Of a DNA stretch of 64,000 bases, positions 34,973-44,014 are shown piece after piece. The position numbers and the translations under genes were made by a program. The stretch is from an uncultured Cellulophaga sp. (GTDB taxonomy: Bacteria > Bacteroidota > Bacteroidia > Flavobacteriales > Flavobacteriaceae). Within the stretch, counting starts at the first letter, position 1. Every line of letters begins with the position of its first letter. The stretch is taken from assembly GCA_947492955.1 (NCBI GenBank), contig CANLOV010000005.1:124001-188000 (forward strand), given 5' to 3'. Below the pieces are notes generated by a model. The model saw nothing but the letters and a program-made list of their open reading frames with translations, was not told the origin of the DNA and searched no databases.

Positions 34973-35847
34973 TCTTTTTCGTTTTTAACTTTAGCTCCTT
35001 TTACTTTTTGGGCGTCTACTTTCTCTTGTACTTTTTTCTCTTCGTTTTGCATTGCCTCCAATAAGTTTTTTACTTGCTGTTTAGACAATTGGTTGGGTCT
35101 AGGCTGTTGTTGTTCTTTCTCCTTTTGCTTATTATCTCCTTTACCCTCTTTAGGTTTGTTTTTTTCTTCCTCTTTTTTATCGCCTTCTCCTTCTTTATTG
35201 TCTTCTTTTTGGTCGCCTTCGTCTCCTTTATCTTGCTCGTCTTTATTATCTTTTTTCTCCTCGTCTCCTTTGTTTTTGTCTTTTTTATCTTCCCCGTCCT
35301 TCTGGTCTTTATTTTCGTCGTCTTTATCCTTGTTGTCTTGGTCTTTATCGTCCTTATTTTGGTCGTTTTTCTTTTCTTCGTCTTGCTGTTTTTTAAGCAT
35401 TTCTTTTGCCAATGCTAAATTATAGCGCGTTTCTTCGTCTTTAGAATTATTTCTTAAGGCTTCTTTATAGGCATCTACTGCTTTTTGGTATTCTTTATTT
35501 TTCATAAACACATTACCCATATTATGGTAGGCGCTATGTTTATCTTTCTTGTCTGTAGCTAATTCTCCTGCTTGTTTGTAACGCGAAAAGGCTTCGCTGT
35601 AGGTTTCGTTATTATAATAGGCGTTCCCTAAATTATAAGGCGCAGCAATATTTTCTTCACTTTCGTGTATTGCTTTTCTATAATCTGCTTCTGCATTTAC
35701 AAAATCGTCTTCAGCTAATTTTTTATTAGCCTCCCAAGTTAGGTTTGTAGATGCCTTTAATGCTTTCGCCTTTTCTTTATCTTTTTCCTGAGCAAAAGAA
35801 AAAACACTTGTTAATAATAGTATATATGTAAATATGTTATAGCGCAT
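34966..35847 (-). CDS. batC: BatC, TPR protein with charged low-complexity region
   Basis: A 293-residue exported protein. A signal peptide (MRYNIFTYILLLTSVFSFAQ) is followed by three TPR units from about 30 to 140 (PYNLGNAYYNNETYSEAFSR and AYHNMGNVFMKNKEYQKAVD). Residues about 150-265 are a run of Asp, Glu, Lys, Gln and Asn, certainly disordered. The C-terminus has a short basic/helical end. The charged region explains spurious long ORFs on the opposite strand. Full length for BatC. It overlaps batD by 7 bp. Confidence 0.88.
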   Translation of the reverse strand: MRYNIFTYILLLTSVFSFAQEKDKEKAKALKASTNLTWEANKKLAEDDFVNAEADYRKAIHESEENIAAPYNLGNAYYNNETYSEAFSRYKQAGELATDKKDKHSAYHNMGNVFMKNKEYQKAVDAYKEALRNNSKDEETRYNLALAKEMLKKQQDEEKKNDQNKDDKDQDNKDKDDENKDQKDGEDKKDKNKGDEEKKDNKDEQDKGDEGDQKEDNKEGEGDKKEEEKNKPKEGKGDNKQKEKEQQQPRPNQLSKQQVKNLLEAMQNEEKKVQEKVDAQKVKGAKVKNEKDW

Positions 35848-35855
35848 GCCTTTTG

Positions 35856-36899
35856 TTACTCTATTTTATCATTAAATAAATTTAAATTTTTAAGCCATTT
35901 GGTTTTTCTATCCAATAAAAAGATGTCTAAAAATAGCAATAATAACCCAGCAGCTAAGAACCATTGAAATTGGTCTTTATATTCTGCAAATTGTTTAGCT
36001 TCAAATTCTTTTTTATCCATTTGGTTTAGCTGTTCTTTAATGTAGGCTACAGCTTCGCTAGTATTAGAACCATTAATATATTCTCCGTTACCTTCTTCGG
36101 CAATTTCTTTAAGAATACTTTCGTTTAGTTTGGTTATTACTACTTCTCCTTGCGCGTCTTTTTTTAAGCTTTCTACAATTCCGTTTCTTTTAATAGGAAT
36201 TGGTCCTCCTTTTATTTTTCCAACACCTATAGTAAAAACACGAATGCCCTCATCGGTTGCTTTTTCTACTATTTTTGATATTGAAACCTCAGAGTGGTCT
36301 TCCCCATCTGAAACAATAAATAACACTCTGTTTGTTTGTTCCTCATCATCATAATAAGTAGATGCTAAATCAATAGCCTCATCAATAGCCGTTCCTTGAG
36401 AGGAAAGCATATTGGTGTTCATACTCTGTAAAAACATTTTAGCAGCGCTATAGTCTGTTGTAATAGGTAATTGAGGAAATGCTTGTGCTGCATAAGCAAT
36501 AATACCTATACGGTCACTGGCTAATTCGCTTATAATTTCTGAGACTAGTCGTTTAGATTTTTCCAATCTGTTTGGAGCAATATCCTCTGCTAGCATACTT
36601 TTAGATACATCTATGGCAAAAACAATATCTATACCTTCTCTTTTTACCGTTTCTAGTTTTGTTCCAATTTTAGGATTTACTAAGCCTACAATTAAAAATG
36701 ATATCCCTAGTAGAAAAACGATAAACTTTAAGGTAGATTTTAAACGAGATTTATTGGGGGTTAATTTTTTTAATAGTTGTAAATCACTAAACTTTTTTTG
36801 TGCATTTCTTTTCCAAACCTGAAGCAATACAAAAAGCCCTATAAGCACAGGGATAATAAACAATAGGTAGAAATATATTTTCTCGTCTAACTGAATCAT
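35856..36899 (-). CDS. batB: BatB, von Willebrand factor A membrane protein
   Basis: A 347-residue protein with two N-terminal membrane segments (FYLLFIIPVLIGLFVLLQVW and FIVFLLGISFLIVGLV), a VWA domain at about 90-280 with the MIDAS motif DVSKSMLAEDI, and a final membrane segment FLAAGLLLLFLDIFLL. The loop MNTNMLSSQGTAIDEAID holds the MIDAS Thr and SDGEDHSE the Asp. It is the usual partner of BatA; 2 bp lie between them. Confidence 0.92.
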   Translation of the reverse strand: MIQLDEKIYFYLLFIIPVLIGLFVLLQVWKRNAQKKFSDLQLLKKLTPNKSRLKSTLKFIVFLLGISFLIVGLVNPKIGTKLETVKREGIDIVFAIDVSKSMLAEDIAPNRLEKSKRLVSEIISELASDRIGIIAYAAQAFPQLPITTDYSAAKMFLQSMNTNMLSSQGTAIDEAIDLASTYYDDEEQTNRVLFIVSDGEDHSEVSISKIVEKATDEGIRVFTIGVGKIKGGPIPIKRNGIVESLKKDAQGEVVITKLNESILKEIAEEGNGEYINGSNTSEAVAYIKEQLNQMDKKEFEAKQFAEYKDQFQWFLAAGLLLLFLDIFLLDRKTKWLKNLNLFNDKIE

Positions 36900-36901
36900 A
36901 A

Positions 36902-37900
36902 TTATATAAAGCTCCTAAATAATGTGTTTCTTACTAACCATTCTACTACTAGTAAGAGTGCAGCTAAAAGCACCCAAACTCTAAATTTTTCTTCGTATTT
37001 GGTGTATTTAAATTCTTCTATTTCTGTTTTTTCTAGTTTATCTATTTCATCATAAATAGTAGATAACTTTTTATTGTTTGTGGCTCTAAAGTATTGGCCA
37101 CCCGTTTCATCGGCAATTTCTTCTAACAGTTTTTCATCTATTTCTACGGGGCGCATACCATATCTAAAAGAACCATCAGCATTATAAGCAATAGGGAAAG
37201 GAGCATTACCATTTGTTCCTAAACCAATAGTATAGGTTTTAATATCATATTCAGTAGCTAAACCGGCAGCAGTTTTAGGTTCTATAAACCCAGTGTTATT
37301 TACACCATCTGTTAATAGTATAATTATTTTGCTAAGTGCTTTACTTTCTTTTAATCGGTTTACCGATGTTGCTAAACCCATACCAATTGCAGTACCATCT
37401 GTTAACTGACCAAAAGTAATGTCTTTTAGGGCATTTAAAATAATGCCTTTATCACTGGTAATTGGTGTTTTGGTATAGCTTTCTCCGGCATATACTACCA
37501 GCCCAATTCTATCATTAGGTCTTTTCTTTATAAACTCAGCAGCAACATCTTTTAATGCTGTTAGCCTATCTGGTTTAAGGTCTCTGGCTAACATACTGGT
37601 AGATACATCTATTGCCATTACAATATCTATACCTTTTGTGGTTTTTGTTTTGGTAGATACATCTTTTGTTTGTGGCCTTGCCAATGCGGTTATAATAGCT
37701 GCTAAAGCCAGTAAACGCAATAAAAATAATAAGGGTTTTAGTTTAGGTAAAATACTATTACTAGAAAATCCTTTGGTGCTAGATATTTTTAGCGATGCTG
37801 TCTCTTCTTTTCTTTTAAAGAAATACCAAAGCGCAGCCAGTGGTAGCAGTAAAAGCAACCAGAAAAACTGAGGATTTGCAAATTCTATATTATTTAGCAT
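36902..37900 (-). CDS. batA: BatA, von Willebrand factor A membrane protein
   Basis: A 332-residue protein of the same plan as BatB: N-terminal membrane segments (FFWLLLLLPLAALWYFFK and LLFLLRLLALAAIITALA), VWA domain about 88-290 with DVSTSMLARDL as MIDAS and LLTDGVNNTG for the Asp, and a C-terminal membrane segment. The MIDAS Thr is in QLTDGTAIGMGLA. It precedes batB in the operon. Confidence 0.93.
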   Translation of the reverse strand: MLNNIEFANPQFFWLLLLLPLAALWYFFKRKEETASLKISSTKGFSSNSILPKLKPLLFLLRLLALAAIITALARPQTKDVSTKTKTTKGIDIVMAIDVSTSMLARDLKPDRLTALKDVAAEFIKKRPNDRIGLVVYAGESYTKTPITSDKGIILNALKDITFGQLTDGTAIGMGLATSVNRLKESKALSKIIILLTDGVNNTGFIEPKTAAGLATEYDIKTYTIGLGTNGNAPFPIAYNADGSFRYGMRPVEIDEKLLEEIADETGGQYFRATNNKKLSTIYDEIDKLEKTEIEEFKYTKYEEKFRVWVLLAALLLVVEWLVRNTLFRSFI

Positions 37901-37902
37901 GC

Positions 37903-39570
37903 TTATAATTCTGTTTTTACGTCTACGGAGTTTATAATTCTTTCTACAATAGCATCGGCATAAATATCATCTTTTAACCAGTTTACAGTAACTTGTTGAA
38001 AGAATCCTTTTCCTCCAAAAAAGAGTAATGTATAATTACCGTCTACTATTTGTTTTGTATTTGGAATTGGGAATTTTCCACTACCATATACTTTAATTCC
38101 TTTTACACCCGTAGATGTTGTAAAATCTTCTTGTTTTGTTGTAATATTTTTTGCGCCTTGTTTTTCTAGGGTTTTTATAAAAAACTCTACAGATTGGTTT
38201 ATATCTGGCTCCGTTTGTTGTGTAAATAAGGTAGAAGAAGTTGTTATTGTAAACAAACCGATAGAACTGTTATAAACAAACAATTGCATATCCTTAACAC
38301 TTGCTTTAGCTTCTGGTGGTAGGTTAACTTCTTTTCTTAATAAAACTTTAGGTGTTTCTATGCTAATAGGTGGGAAACCATAGGAGCTAGAAACCCATTC
38401 TGTTTCTAATAATTCTTTAGTTGGGTGCCCAATAATAGAATCTTTTACATAGCCAAAACCATAATATCCTATAGCGGATATAGTAGTAATTAATACTACT
38501 GCTACGCCAATAATTATGGCAGTTATAACTTTCTTTTTCTGTTTTTTTCTAGCGAGTTCTTCTAGGTATTCTTCATTCTCTAAAAGTTCTTCTTCGGTAG
38601 GTTCTGGTAATGCTTCATGTGTTTTTTCAACAATGTGCTCTACCGCTTTTCTGTCTTCTTCTGCAATAGAAGTTTCTGGTTTTTTCTTTGCAAATTTTAC
38701 TAAATCTGCTGTTTGCAATATTCTTTTAAACTGTTGTATAGTATCGTTGTCTAGTTTTAAATCACCAGCATCACGCAGCATTTCTAATTTGTCTATTAAC
38801 TGGTCTGTTGTGCTTTCTAAAGCAGAAACATTTACATCTTCTTCTATATAAGAACGTACAATATCTGTTAGTTCCGAGTAGTATTTTTTGTATTCGTCTT
38901 GTATAAGGTATTTAGAATTTTCTAATCGTTTTAATTCTAACATAGCTCTATCGTATGGAGGTAATAAAGCTTCTTTTTCTTTTTCGGTTAATGGTTTTTT
39001 ACGAATTACAAACCAGTATAATAAAGCAGCTAAGATTAGTAAGCCTAATAGAATCCATAATATGTTTTTCCATACAGCGGCATTACTTTTTTCTACTTCC
39101 ATTAAGGATTTAATACCGTACATTTTCTGTTTAAGGGTATCTACAGGAACAGTAGTTACTTCTATGTTAAGAGAGTCTGTTAAAAATGTTTTTTCGTTAA
39201 TAAGTATTTTTTGCCTTGGTATTGTATAAGCGCCAGAATCGAACTGTGTTAAAGCGTATATTTTTTGTAGAACAATTCGGTCTTTCTTTTCTAAAGTATC
39301 CGTTTTTAAAGCTTCTACCATTTCTACAGGAGAAAAGGTTTGTCCTTCTGGGAATATTACCTGTGCTGTGGTGTCTGCTTCTACTTTTAATTTAAATTGT
39401 ATTTGCTCTCCTATTTTTATAGATGCAGTATCTATGGTAGCTGTTACTCTTGGGCTTAATTGTGCAAAGCCTTGAAATCCAATAAAAAATAAAAAGCATA
39501 CAAAGGCAAGTAACCCTTTTGGAAAAAGGAGTACGTGTAAATTATTTAATGGATTATTATTTTTTGTCAT
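37903..39570 (-). CDS. Bat-operon membrane protein with BatD-like N-terminal domain
   Basis: A 555-residue protein between the DUF58 gene and batA. A signal sequence ends near GFAQ, then a beta-sandwich domain about 36-150 resembling a short BatD repeat (TATIDTASIKIGEQIQFKLK). A membrane segment WKNILWILLGLLILAALLYW lies near residue 165, followed by a long charged cytoplasmic helical region, a second membrane segment VITAIIIGVAVVLITTISAI near 355, and a C-terminal periplasmic domain about 370-555 with alternating strands. It has no bat letter that I recognise. Its place in the operon implies a role in the same complex. It overlaps the DUF58 gene by 1 bp. Confidence 0.8.
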   Translation of the reverse strand: MTKNNNPLNNLHVLLFPKGLLAFVCFLFFIGFQGFAQLSPRVTATIDTASIKIGEQIQFKLKVEADTTAQVIFPEGQTFSPVEMVEALKTDTLEKKDRIVLQKIYALTQFDSGAYTIPRQKILINEKTFLTDSLNIEVTTVPVDTLKQKMYGIKSLMEVEKSNAAVWKNILWILLGLLILAALLYWFVIRKKPLTEKEKEALLPPYDRAMLELKRLENSKYLIQDEYKKYYSELTDIVRSYIEEDVNVSALESTTDQLIDKLEMLRDAGDLKLDNDTIQQFKRILQTADLVKFAKKKPETSIAEEDRKAVEHIVEKTHEALPEPTEEELLENEEYLEELARKKQKKKVITAIIIGVAVVLITTISAIGYYGFGYVKDSIIGHPTKELLETEWVSSSYGFPPISIETPKVLLRKEVNLPPEAKASVKDMQLFVYNSSIGLFTITTSSTLFTQQTEPDINQSVEFFIKTLEKQGAKNITTKQEDFTTSTGVKGIKVYGSGKFPIPNTKQIVDGNYTLLFFGGKGFFQQVTVNWLKDDIYADAIVERIINSVDVKTEL

Positions 39571-40436
39571 TATCCTCTTCGCTTAAAATAACCTAATAAT
39601 TTTTTTACATAGCTTTCGTCTACTCTACAACTTAAGGTACCACAACCAGATTTTGTAAAGGTGTCTTTAAAATAAGCTACTCTTTCTAAATTATACTTTT
39701 CGTATTCCTGACGTACTTTTTTAGACTGTGTATTTACCAATTGTAAAGTGCCTGTTTCTGCATCTTCCATTTGTACCATACCAATATTAGGAATAGTTTC
39801 TTCTCTTTCATCATAAATACGCACACCAGTTACATCGTGTTTTCTACCCGTAATTCTTAGTGTTTGTAAATAATCGTCTGCAATAAAATCTGATAATACA
39901 AAAACAATAGCTTTCTTTTTTTGCACGCTAGATAAGTACTTTAGTGCATGTGCTAAATCTGTTTTGTTACTTTTTGGTTTAAACTCTAAAAGCTCTCTAA
40001 TGATACGTAGTACATGCCCTTTTCCTTTTTTAGGCGGAATAAAAAGTTCTACTTCATCTGAAAATAGGAGTAATCCAATTTTATCATTGTTTTGCATAGC
40101 AGAAAAAGCAAGTGTAGCCGATATTTCTGTTACGATTTCTTTTTTAAATTGATTTGTAGTTCCAAAAAGGCCAGAGCCACTAACATCTACCACTAGCATC
40201 ATGGTTAGCTCTCTTTCTTCTTCGAAAACTTTTATATAGGGTTCGTTATAACGAGCGGTTACATTCCAATCTATGGCACGTACATCGTCTCCAAATTGGT
40301 ATTGACGCACTTCACTAAACGTCATACCTCTTCCTTTAAAGGTGGAGTGATACTCACCACCGAAGATATGGTCGGAAAGACGACGCGTCTTTATCTCAAT
40401 TTTTCGAACTTTTTTTAGTAATTCTTTTGTATCCAT
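39570..40436 (-). CDS. DUF58-domain protein of the Bat operon
   Basis: A 288-residue cytoplasmic protein. The DUF58 signature is present as STFKGRGMTFSEVRQYQFGD followed by DVRAIDWNVTARYNEPYIK. A degenerate VWA-type site follows (MLVVDVSGSGLFG). These proteins are standard partners of MoxR ATPases. It starts after a 99-bp gap behind moxR in which a large hairpin is found, and overlaps the following gene by 1 bp. Confidence 0.92.
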   Translation of the reverse strand: MDTKELLKKVRKIEIKTRRLSDHIFGGEYHSTFKGRGMTFSEVRQYQFGDDVRAIDWNVTARYNEPYIKVFEEERELTMMLVVDVSGSGLFGTTNQFKKEIVTEISATLAFSAMQNNDKIGLLLFSDEVELFIPPKKGKGHVLRIIRELLEFKPKSNKTDLAHALKYLSSVQKKKAIVFVLSDFIADDYLQTLRITGRKHDVTGVRIYDEREETIPNIGMVQMEDAETGTLQLVNTQSKKVRQEYEKYNLERVAYFKDTFTKSGCGTLSCRVDESYVKKLLGYFKRRG

Positions 40437-40457
40437 ACATTCGCCGTTGGCTCATTT

Positions 40458-40515
40458 AGTACAAATTAATAAGTATAAAGTATTAAGAAAAACTCATTTC
40501 TTAATACTTTGTACT
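40458..40515 (-). repeat. Large hairpin between moxR and the DUF58 gene
   Basis: A perfect 14-bp inner stem (40477-40490 with 40497-40510, core AAAGTATTAAGAAA) has a 6-nt loop. An outer pair AGTACAAA (40458-40465) can pair with TTTGTACT (40508-40515), competing with part of the inner stem. There is no T run, so it is more likely an RNA processing or stability element than a terminator. Confidence 0.6.
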
Positions 40516-40535
40516 CAATACTGGCACACTAGCGC

Positions 40536-41537
40536 CTAAGGTACCTCAATCTCGTTTACAATTTTATTAATGATTTGTTCCGAAGTAATGTTTTCTGCTT
40601 CGGCCTCATATGTAATTCCAATTCTGTGTCTTAAAACATCGTGGATAACAGCCCTAACATCTTCTGGTACAACATAACCTCTTCTTTTTATAAAAGCATA
40701 ACATTTGGCAGCTTTTGCTAGGTTAATACTTCCACGAGGAGATGCTCCAAAGCTTATAAGAGGTTTTAAATTTTCTAAGTTGTATTTTTCTGGATAACGT
40801 GTAGCAAAAATAATATCTAAAATGTATTTTTCTATTTTCTCATCCATGTACACATCTTTAATTGCTTCTTGCGCACTTAAGATTTGTTCTAAGGATACAA
40901 CTGGGTTTACTTTTTCGTAAGCACCACTAAGGTTTTGGCGCATTACTAATTGTTCCTCATTTAATTTAGGATAATCTATAACTGTTTTTAGCATAAAACG
41001 GTCAACCTGCGCTTCAGGTAAAGGGTATGTTCCTTCTTGTTCTACCGGGTTTTGTGTAGCCATTACTAAAAAAGGCTTGTCTAAAACAAAAGTTTCATCG
41101 CCAATAGTAACTTGTTTTTCTTGCATTGCCTCTAATAAAGCAGACTGTACTTTTGCAGGGGCACGGTTAATCTCATCTGCTAAAACAAAATTAGCAAAGA
41201 TGGGTCCTTTTTTAATAGAAAAATCGTTTTCTTTAATATTGTAAATCATAGTACCTACAACATCTGCAGGTAATAAATCTGGTGTAAATTGTATTCTACT
41301 AAAGCTTCCTTTTACAGCTTTAGAAAGGGTATTAATAGCTAAGGTTTTTGCTAAACCAGGAACACCTTCTAATAATATGTGACCTTGCCCTAATAAACCT
41401 ATAAGTAACCGTTCTATCATGTGTTTTTGACCCACAATTACTTTGTTCATTTCTAATACAAGCAAATCTATAAAAGCACTTTCCTTGGCAATTTTCTCGT
41501 TCACAGCACTAATATCAACAGTAGTATTTTCTTCCAT
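40536..41537 (-). CDS. moxR: MoxR-family AAA+ ATPase
   Basis: A 333-residue cytoplasmic AAA+ chaperone-like ATPase. Walker A is EGVPGLAKTLAI, Walker B is VLADEINRAPAKVQ followed by SALLEAMQE, and the sensor 1 segment is FLVMATQNPVEQEGTYPLPE. The C-terminal lid has GASPRGSINLAKAAK. It heads the operon moxR, DUF58, unnamed gene, batA, batB, batC, batD, batE, all on the minus strand, which is the classical MoxR-Bat arrangement. I see no exact promoter box upstream. Confidence 0.95.
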   Translation of the reverse strand: MEENTTVDISAVNEKIAKESAFIDLLVLEMNKVIVGQKHMIERLLIGLLGQGHILLEGVPGLAKTLAINTLSKAVKGSFSRIQFTPDLLPADVVGTMIYNIKENDFSIKKGPIFANFVLADEINRAPAKVQSALLEAMQEKQVTIGDETFVLDKPFLVMATQNPVEQEGTYPLPEAQVDRFMLKTVIDYPKLNEEQLVMRQNLSGAYEKVNPVVSLEQILSAQEAIKDVYMDEKIEKYILDIIFATRYPEKYNLENLKPLISFGASPRGSINLAKAAKCYAFIKRRGYVVPEDVRAVIHDVLRHRIGITYEAEAENITSEQIINKIVNEIEVP

Positions 41538-41645
41538 GTAACTATAATTTATTTTTGGTTAAATCGAAATAGATTGCAAATTGAATATTTATTTATTTAA
41601 TCGCTGTTAATGATTGGTTAAAAAATTAACGTTATATCTACTTTT

Positions 41646-41801
41646 ATGAAGTATTTAAGTGTTTTTAGTTTAAAATTTATCAAACGAACGCAAAATAATA
41701 CTTCTTCTGAATATGTAAAAGATAAAATCGCTTATTTTTATGGAAAAACTAAAACGACTTATAAGTTTACTATGAATATAAAAAATAGGGTGGTTTTTTA
41801 A
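41646..41801 (+). CDS. Possible small ORF (51 aa) before the AlbA_2 gene
   Basis: An ATG-to-TAA ORF starting MKYLSVFSLKFIKRTQ, basic and without known domain. Its stop overlaps the ATG of the next ORF (TAATG). A possible promoter (TTGG, 21 bp, TACTTTTA) overlaps its start, which would put transcription initiation inside it. It may be noncoding leader. Confidence 0.25.
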   Translation: MKYLSVFSLKFIKRTQNNTSSEYVKDKIAYFYGKTKTTYKFTMNIKNRVVF

Positions 41802-41866
41802 TGGGTGTAACAAGTAGTATTAGTAAAGCATTGGCACAAGACAGTGCTACAGTATTGAATAAATAA
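41801..41866 (+). CDS. Possible leader ORF (21 aa) coupled to the AlbA_2 gene
   Basis: ATG at 41801, stop TAA at 41864-41866, product MGVTSSISKALAQDSATVLN plus one residue. It starts in the stop codon of the 51-aa ORF and ends 2 bp before the AlbA_2 ATG. The sequence may also be a remnant of a larger gene. Translation is unproven. Confidence 0.2.
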   Translation: MGVTSSISKALAQDSATVLNK

Positions 41867-41868
41867 TT

Positions 41869-43008
41869 ATGATTAATAAACGCTTACTAGTAAAAAATCT
41901 GCTTGCCCATAACGACGAAAATAGCTTTTACGATAAAAAGCGATTTATAGACATTGGCCAGAAAGAAGGTAAGGCAAAGTTTTTAAAACATGTATGTGCT
42001 TTGGCTAATAGCAACCCAATTAATAATTCTTTTATAGTAATTGGAGTAGAAGATGAAGACAATAAAATAGTAGGCGTAGATTTTTTTGATGATAGTAAAA
42101 TTCAGAATCTTGTAAATGCATATATAGATAACCCTCCCTTAATATCTTACGAAAATATTCCGTTTCCGCATTTACCAGAGGGCAAAGTGGTAGGCTTAGT
42201 AACTATAAAATCTAACGGAAAAGTATGTGCATTAAGGAAAAATATATGGAAATATTATGGGGGCGCTGTATTTTTTAGAGAAGGTAGTATTAGTATGCCT
42301 AAAGCATACGGAATAGAATTAAAAGATGTTAATTCTGAGGCTGTTAGTACTATAGAATTACACGCACGTAACAATATACAATTAACTTTAGATGCTGTTA
42401 TAGATTTTATAAATAACAGGCATAAAAATTTAGAGAGTAATTATAAGGTGTTTAAGGAGCAATTTATTGTTTGTTGGGCAGGAAATATTAAAAAAGTAAA
42501 AAACGAAACGTATTATTCTAGAGTAGATATAGAATTGATAAACGAACAGGTAAAACTTTTTTATTCTGCTTTGGATGAGGTTATTATATCTTATGATGAT
42601 GATTCTTTTACTACCATAGAATATGTGCAATTAGGATTAGGTACTGAGCAAAAGTATTATCCTTTAGAAAAAGTAGTCATTACATTTTCAGAAAATGGGA
42701 AGTATACTATAGAAAGTAATTTAATTTTTGAGCCTCCTAAATATGATAAAAAAATACTGCATCATATATATAATTCCAATAATGCCTTATTAAAAAAAAT
42801 AGAAAAAAATGCGGTGTTAACTCCTGCGGAAAATGAGGATTTAGAGCATTTGCCTGCTACTTTTCTAATTTGTTATTTAAACGGATTTGAAGAGGTAAAA
42901 ATAGCTATGGAAAAAGCAAAAGGACTATTAAAACAAAAATATACAGCGCAATATAAATCTTTAAAAGAAGCATTGCGAGTATTACGAAAAGTGAGATATA
43001 ATAATTAA
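41869..43008 (+). CDS. AlbA_2 (Schlafen-type) putative DNA-binding protein
   Basis: A 379-residue protein. Residues about 20-150 form the AlbA_2 domain: FIDIGQKEGKAKFLKHVCAL, then NNSFIVIGVEDEDNKIVGVD and VFFREGSISMPKA. This domain is found with nucleic-acid or ATP binding in regulators and defence proteins. Residues 150-379 are helical with mixed strands and no family I recognise. The gene overlaps the alpha/beta hydrolase gene by one base (TAATG), so they are coupled. Two tiny ORFs precede it. Confidence 0.8.
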   Translation: MINKRLLVKNLLAHNDENSFYDKKRFIDIGQKEGKAKFLKHVCALANSNPINNSFIVIGVEDEDNKIVGVDFFDDSKIQNLVNAYIDNPPLISYENIPFPHLPEGKVVGLVTIKSNGKVCALRKNIWKYYGGAVFFREGSISMPKAYGIELKDVNSEAVSTIELHARNNIQLTLDAVIDFINNRHKNLESNYKVFKEQFIVCWAGNIKKVKNETYYSRVDIELINEQVKLFYSALDEVIISYDDDSFTTIEYVQLGLGTEQKYYPLEKVVITFSENGKYTIESNLIFEPPKYDKKILHHIYNSNNALLKKIEKNAVLTPAENEDLEHLPATFLICYLNGFEEVKIAMEKAKGLLKQKYTAQYKSLKEALRVLRKVRYNN

Positions 43009-43016
43009 TGTATCAT

Positions 43017-43910
43017 ATGATGAAAAAAATTAAATACATATTTATCTTTTTAGTTATTGCATTTGTTCTTGGAGGAATTATTATTTCTAAATACGTTTTA
43101 CCTTATTCAATAATTAAACCATACAAGTTTTCTGAAAATATTACGCCTTCCGATATAGGAATCAAAAGTGTAGATGTTAATATTATAGTCGAAGATTCTA
43201 TTAATTTAAAAGGGTATTGGGTTAAAAGCGCCTCAATAAAACCTAAGGCAGTAATGTTATTAATACATGGAGTAGGAGGTTGTAAAGAACACTTTTTACA
43301 TTTAGCAAAAAGGTTAACAGCGTTAGGGATAGAATCGGTATTAATGGACAGTAGAGCCCATGGAGAAAGCGGAGGGCAATATTGTACGTATGGATTTAAA
43401 GAAAAGAATGATATTGCTGTGGTTATAGATTATATTAAAGCTAAAAACGATTCTATATCTATTGGTATTTGGGGTAATTCTATGGGAGGGGCAATTGCAA
43501 TACAAGCACTTGAATTAGATAAAAGAATTGAATTTGGAATTATAGAAAGTACGTTTACAAATCTTAATGAAATAGTATACGATTATCAAAAAAACTACAC
43601 CTATAATATTGGATTAAAACCGTTTTGTAGTATAGCATTAAATGAAGCAGGGAAAATCGCAGGATTTACTCCAAATAAAGTTTCACCTTTAGCATCTGTT
43701 CGTAATATAGAGCAACCTGTATTAATAGCACATGGGGAAGCAGATCAGAATATAAAATTTGACTATGGAAAACAATTATTTGAAAATTTAAGTTCAATAG
43801 ATAAAAAATTTATACCAGTAAAAGGAGCAGGACATTTAGATATGCGTAAAATAGGAGGAGATAAATATGCTAAAGCAATAGAAAAATTTATAGTAGAGCA
43901 TTTAAAATAA
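43017..43910 (+). CDS. Membrane-anchored alpha/beta hydrolase
   Basis: A serine hydrolase of about 297 residues. An N-terminal membrane anchor (KYIFIFLVIAFVLGGIIISK) precedes the hydrolase fold. The oxyanion strand is LLIHGVGGCKEHFLHLAKR, the nucleophile elbow GIWGNSMGGAIAIQ (GxSxG), then the Asp in IAHGEADQNI and the His in GAGHLD. This resembles family members acting on small esters, peptides or lipids. Possible starts are ATG 43008 (overlapping the upstream stop), 43017 and 43020; I chose 43017 because MMKKIKYIF gives the usual basic signal-anchor start. Confidence 0.85.
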   Translation: MMKKIKYIFIFLVIAFVLGGIIISKYVLPYSIIKPYKFSENITPSDIGIKSVDVNIIVEDSINLKGYWVKSASIKPKAVMLLIHGVGGCKEHFLHLAKRLTALGIESVLMDSRAHGESGGQYCTYGFKEKNDIAVVIDYIKAKNDSISIGIWGNSMGGAIAIQALELDKRIEFGIIESTFTNLNEIVYDYQKNYTYNIGLKPFCSIALNEAGKIAGFTPNKVSPLASVRNIEQPVLIAHGEADQNIKFDYGKQLFENLSSIDKKFIPVKGAGHLDMRKIGGDKYAKAIEKFIVEHLK

Positions 43911-43923
43911 AATAAACTTAGAT

Positions 43924-43949
43924 ATGATTTTTTATAATAAAATCATAAT
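43924..43949. repeat. Hairpin after the hydrolase gene
   Basis: Arms ATGATTTT and AAAATCAT surround a TTATAAT loop. A weak AT-rich stem, possibly a terminator. No further feature is seen in 43911-44014. Confidence 0.35.
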
Positions 43950-44014
43950 AGAAATACTATTGCGCTATTTTAAAGAAATAAGTACCTTCATAAAAATTAA
44001 AAACACAAGCCGCC

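Noticed and set aside
34946-35425. Plus-strand ORFs with long Ser/Phe/Leu runs
   Set aside because: They are shadows of the charged low-complexity region of BatC.
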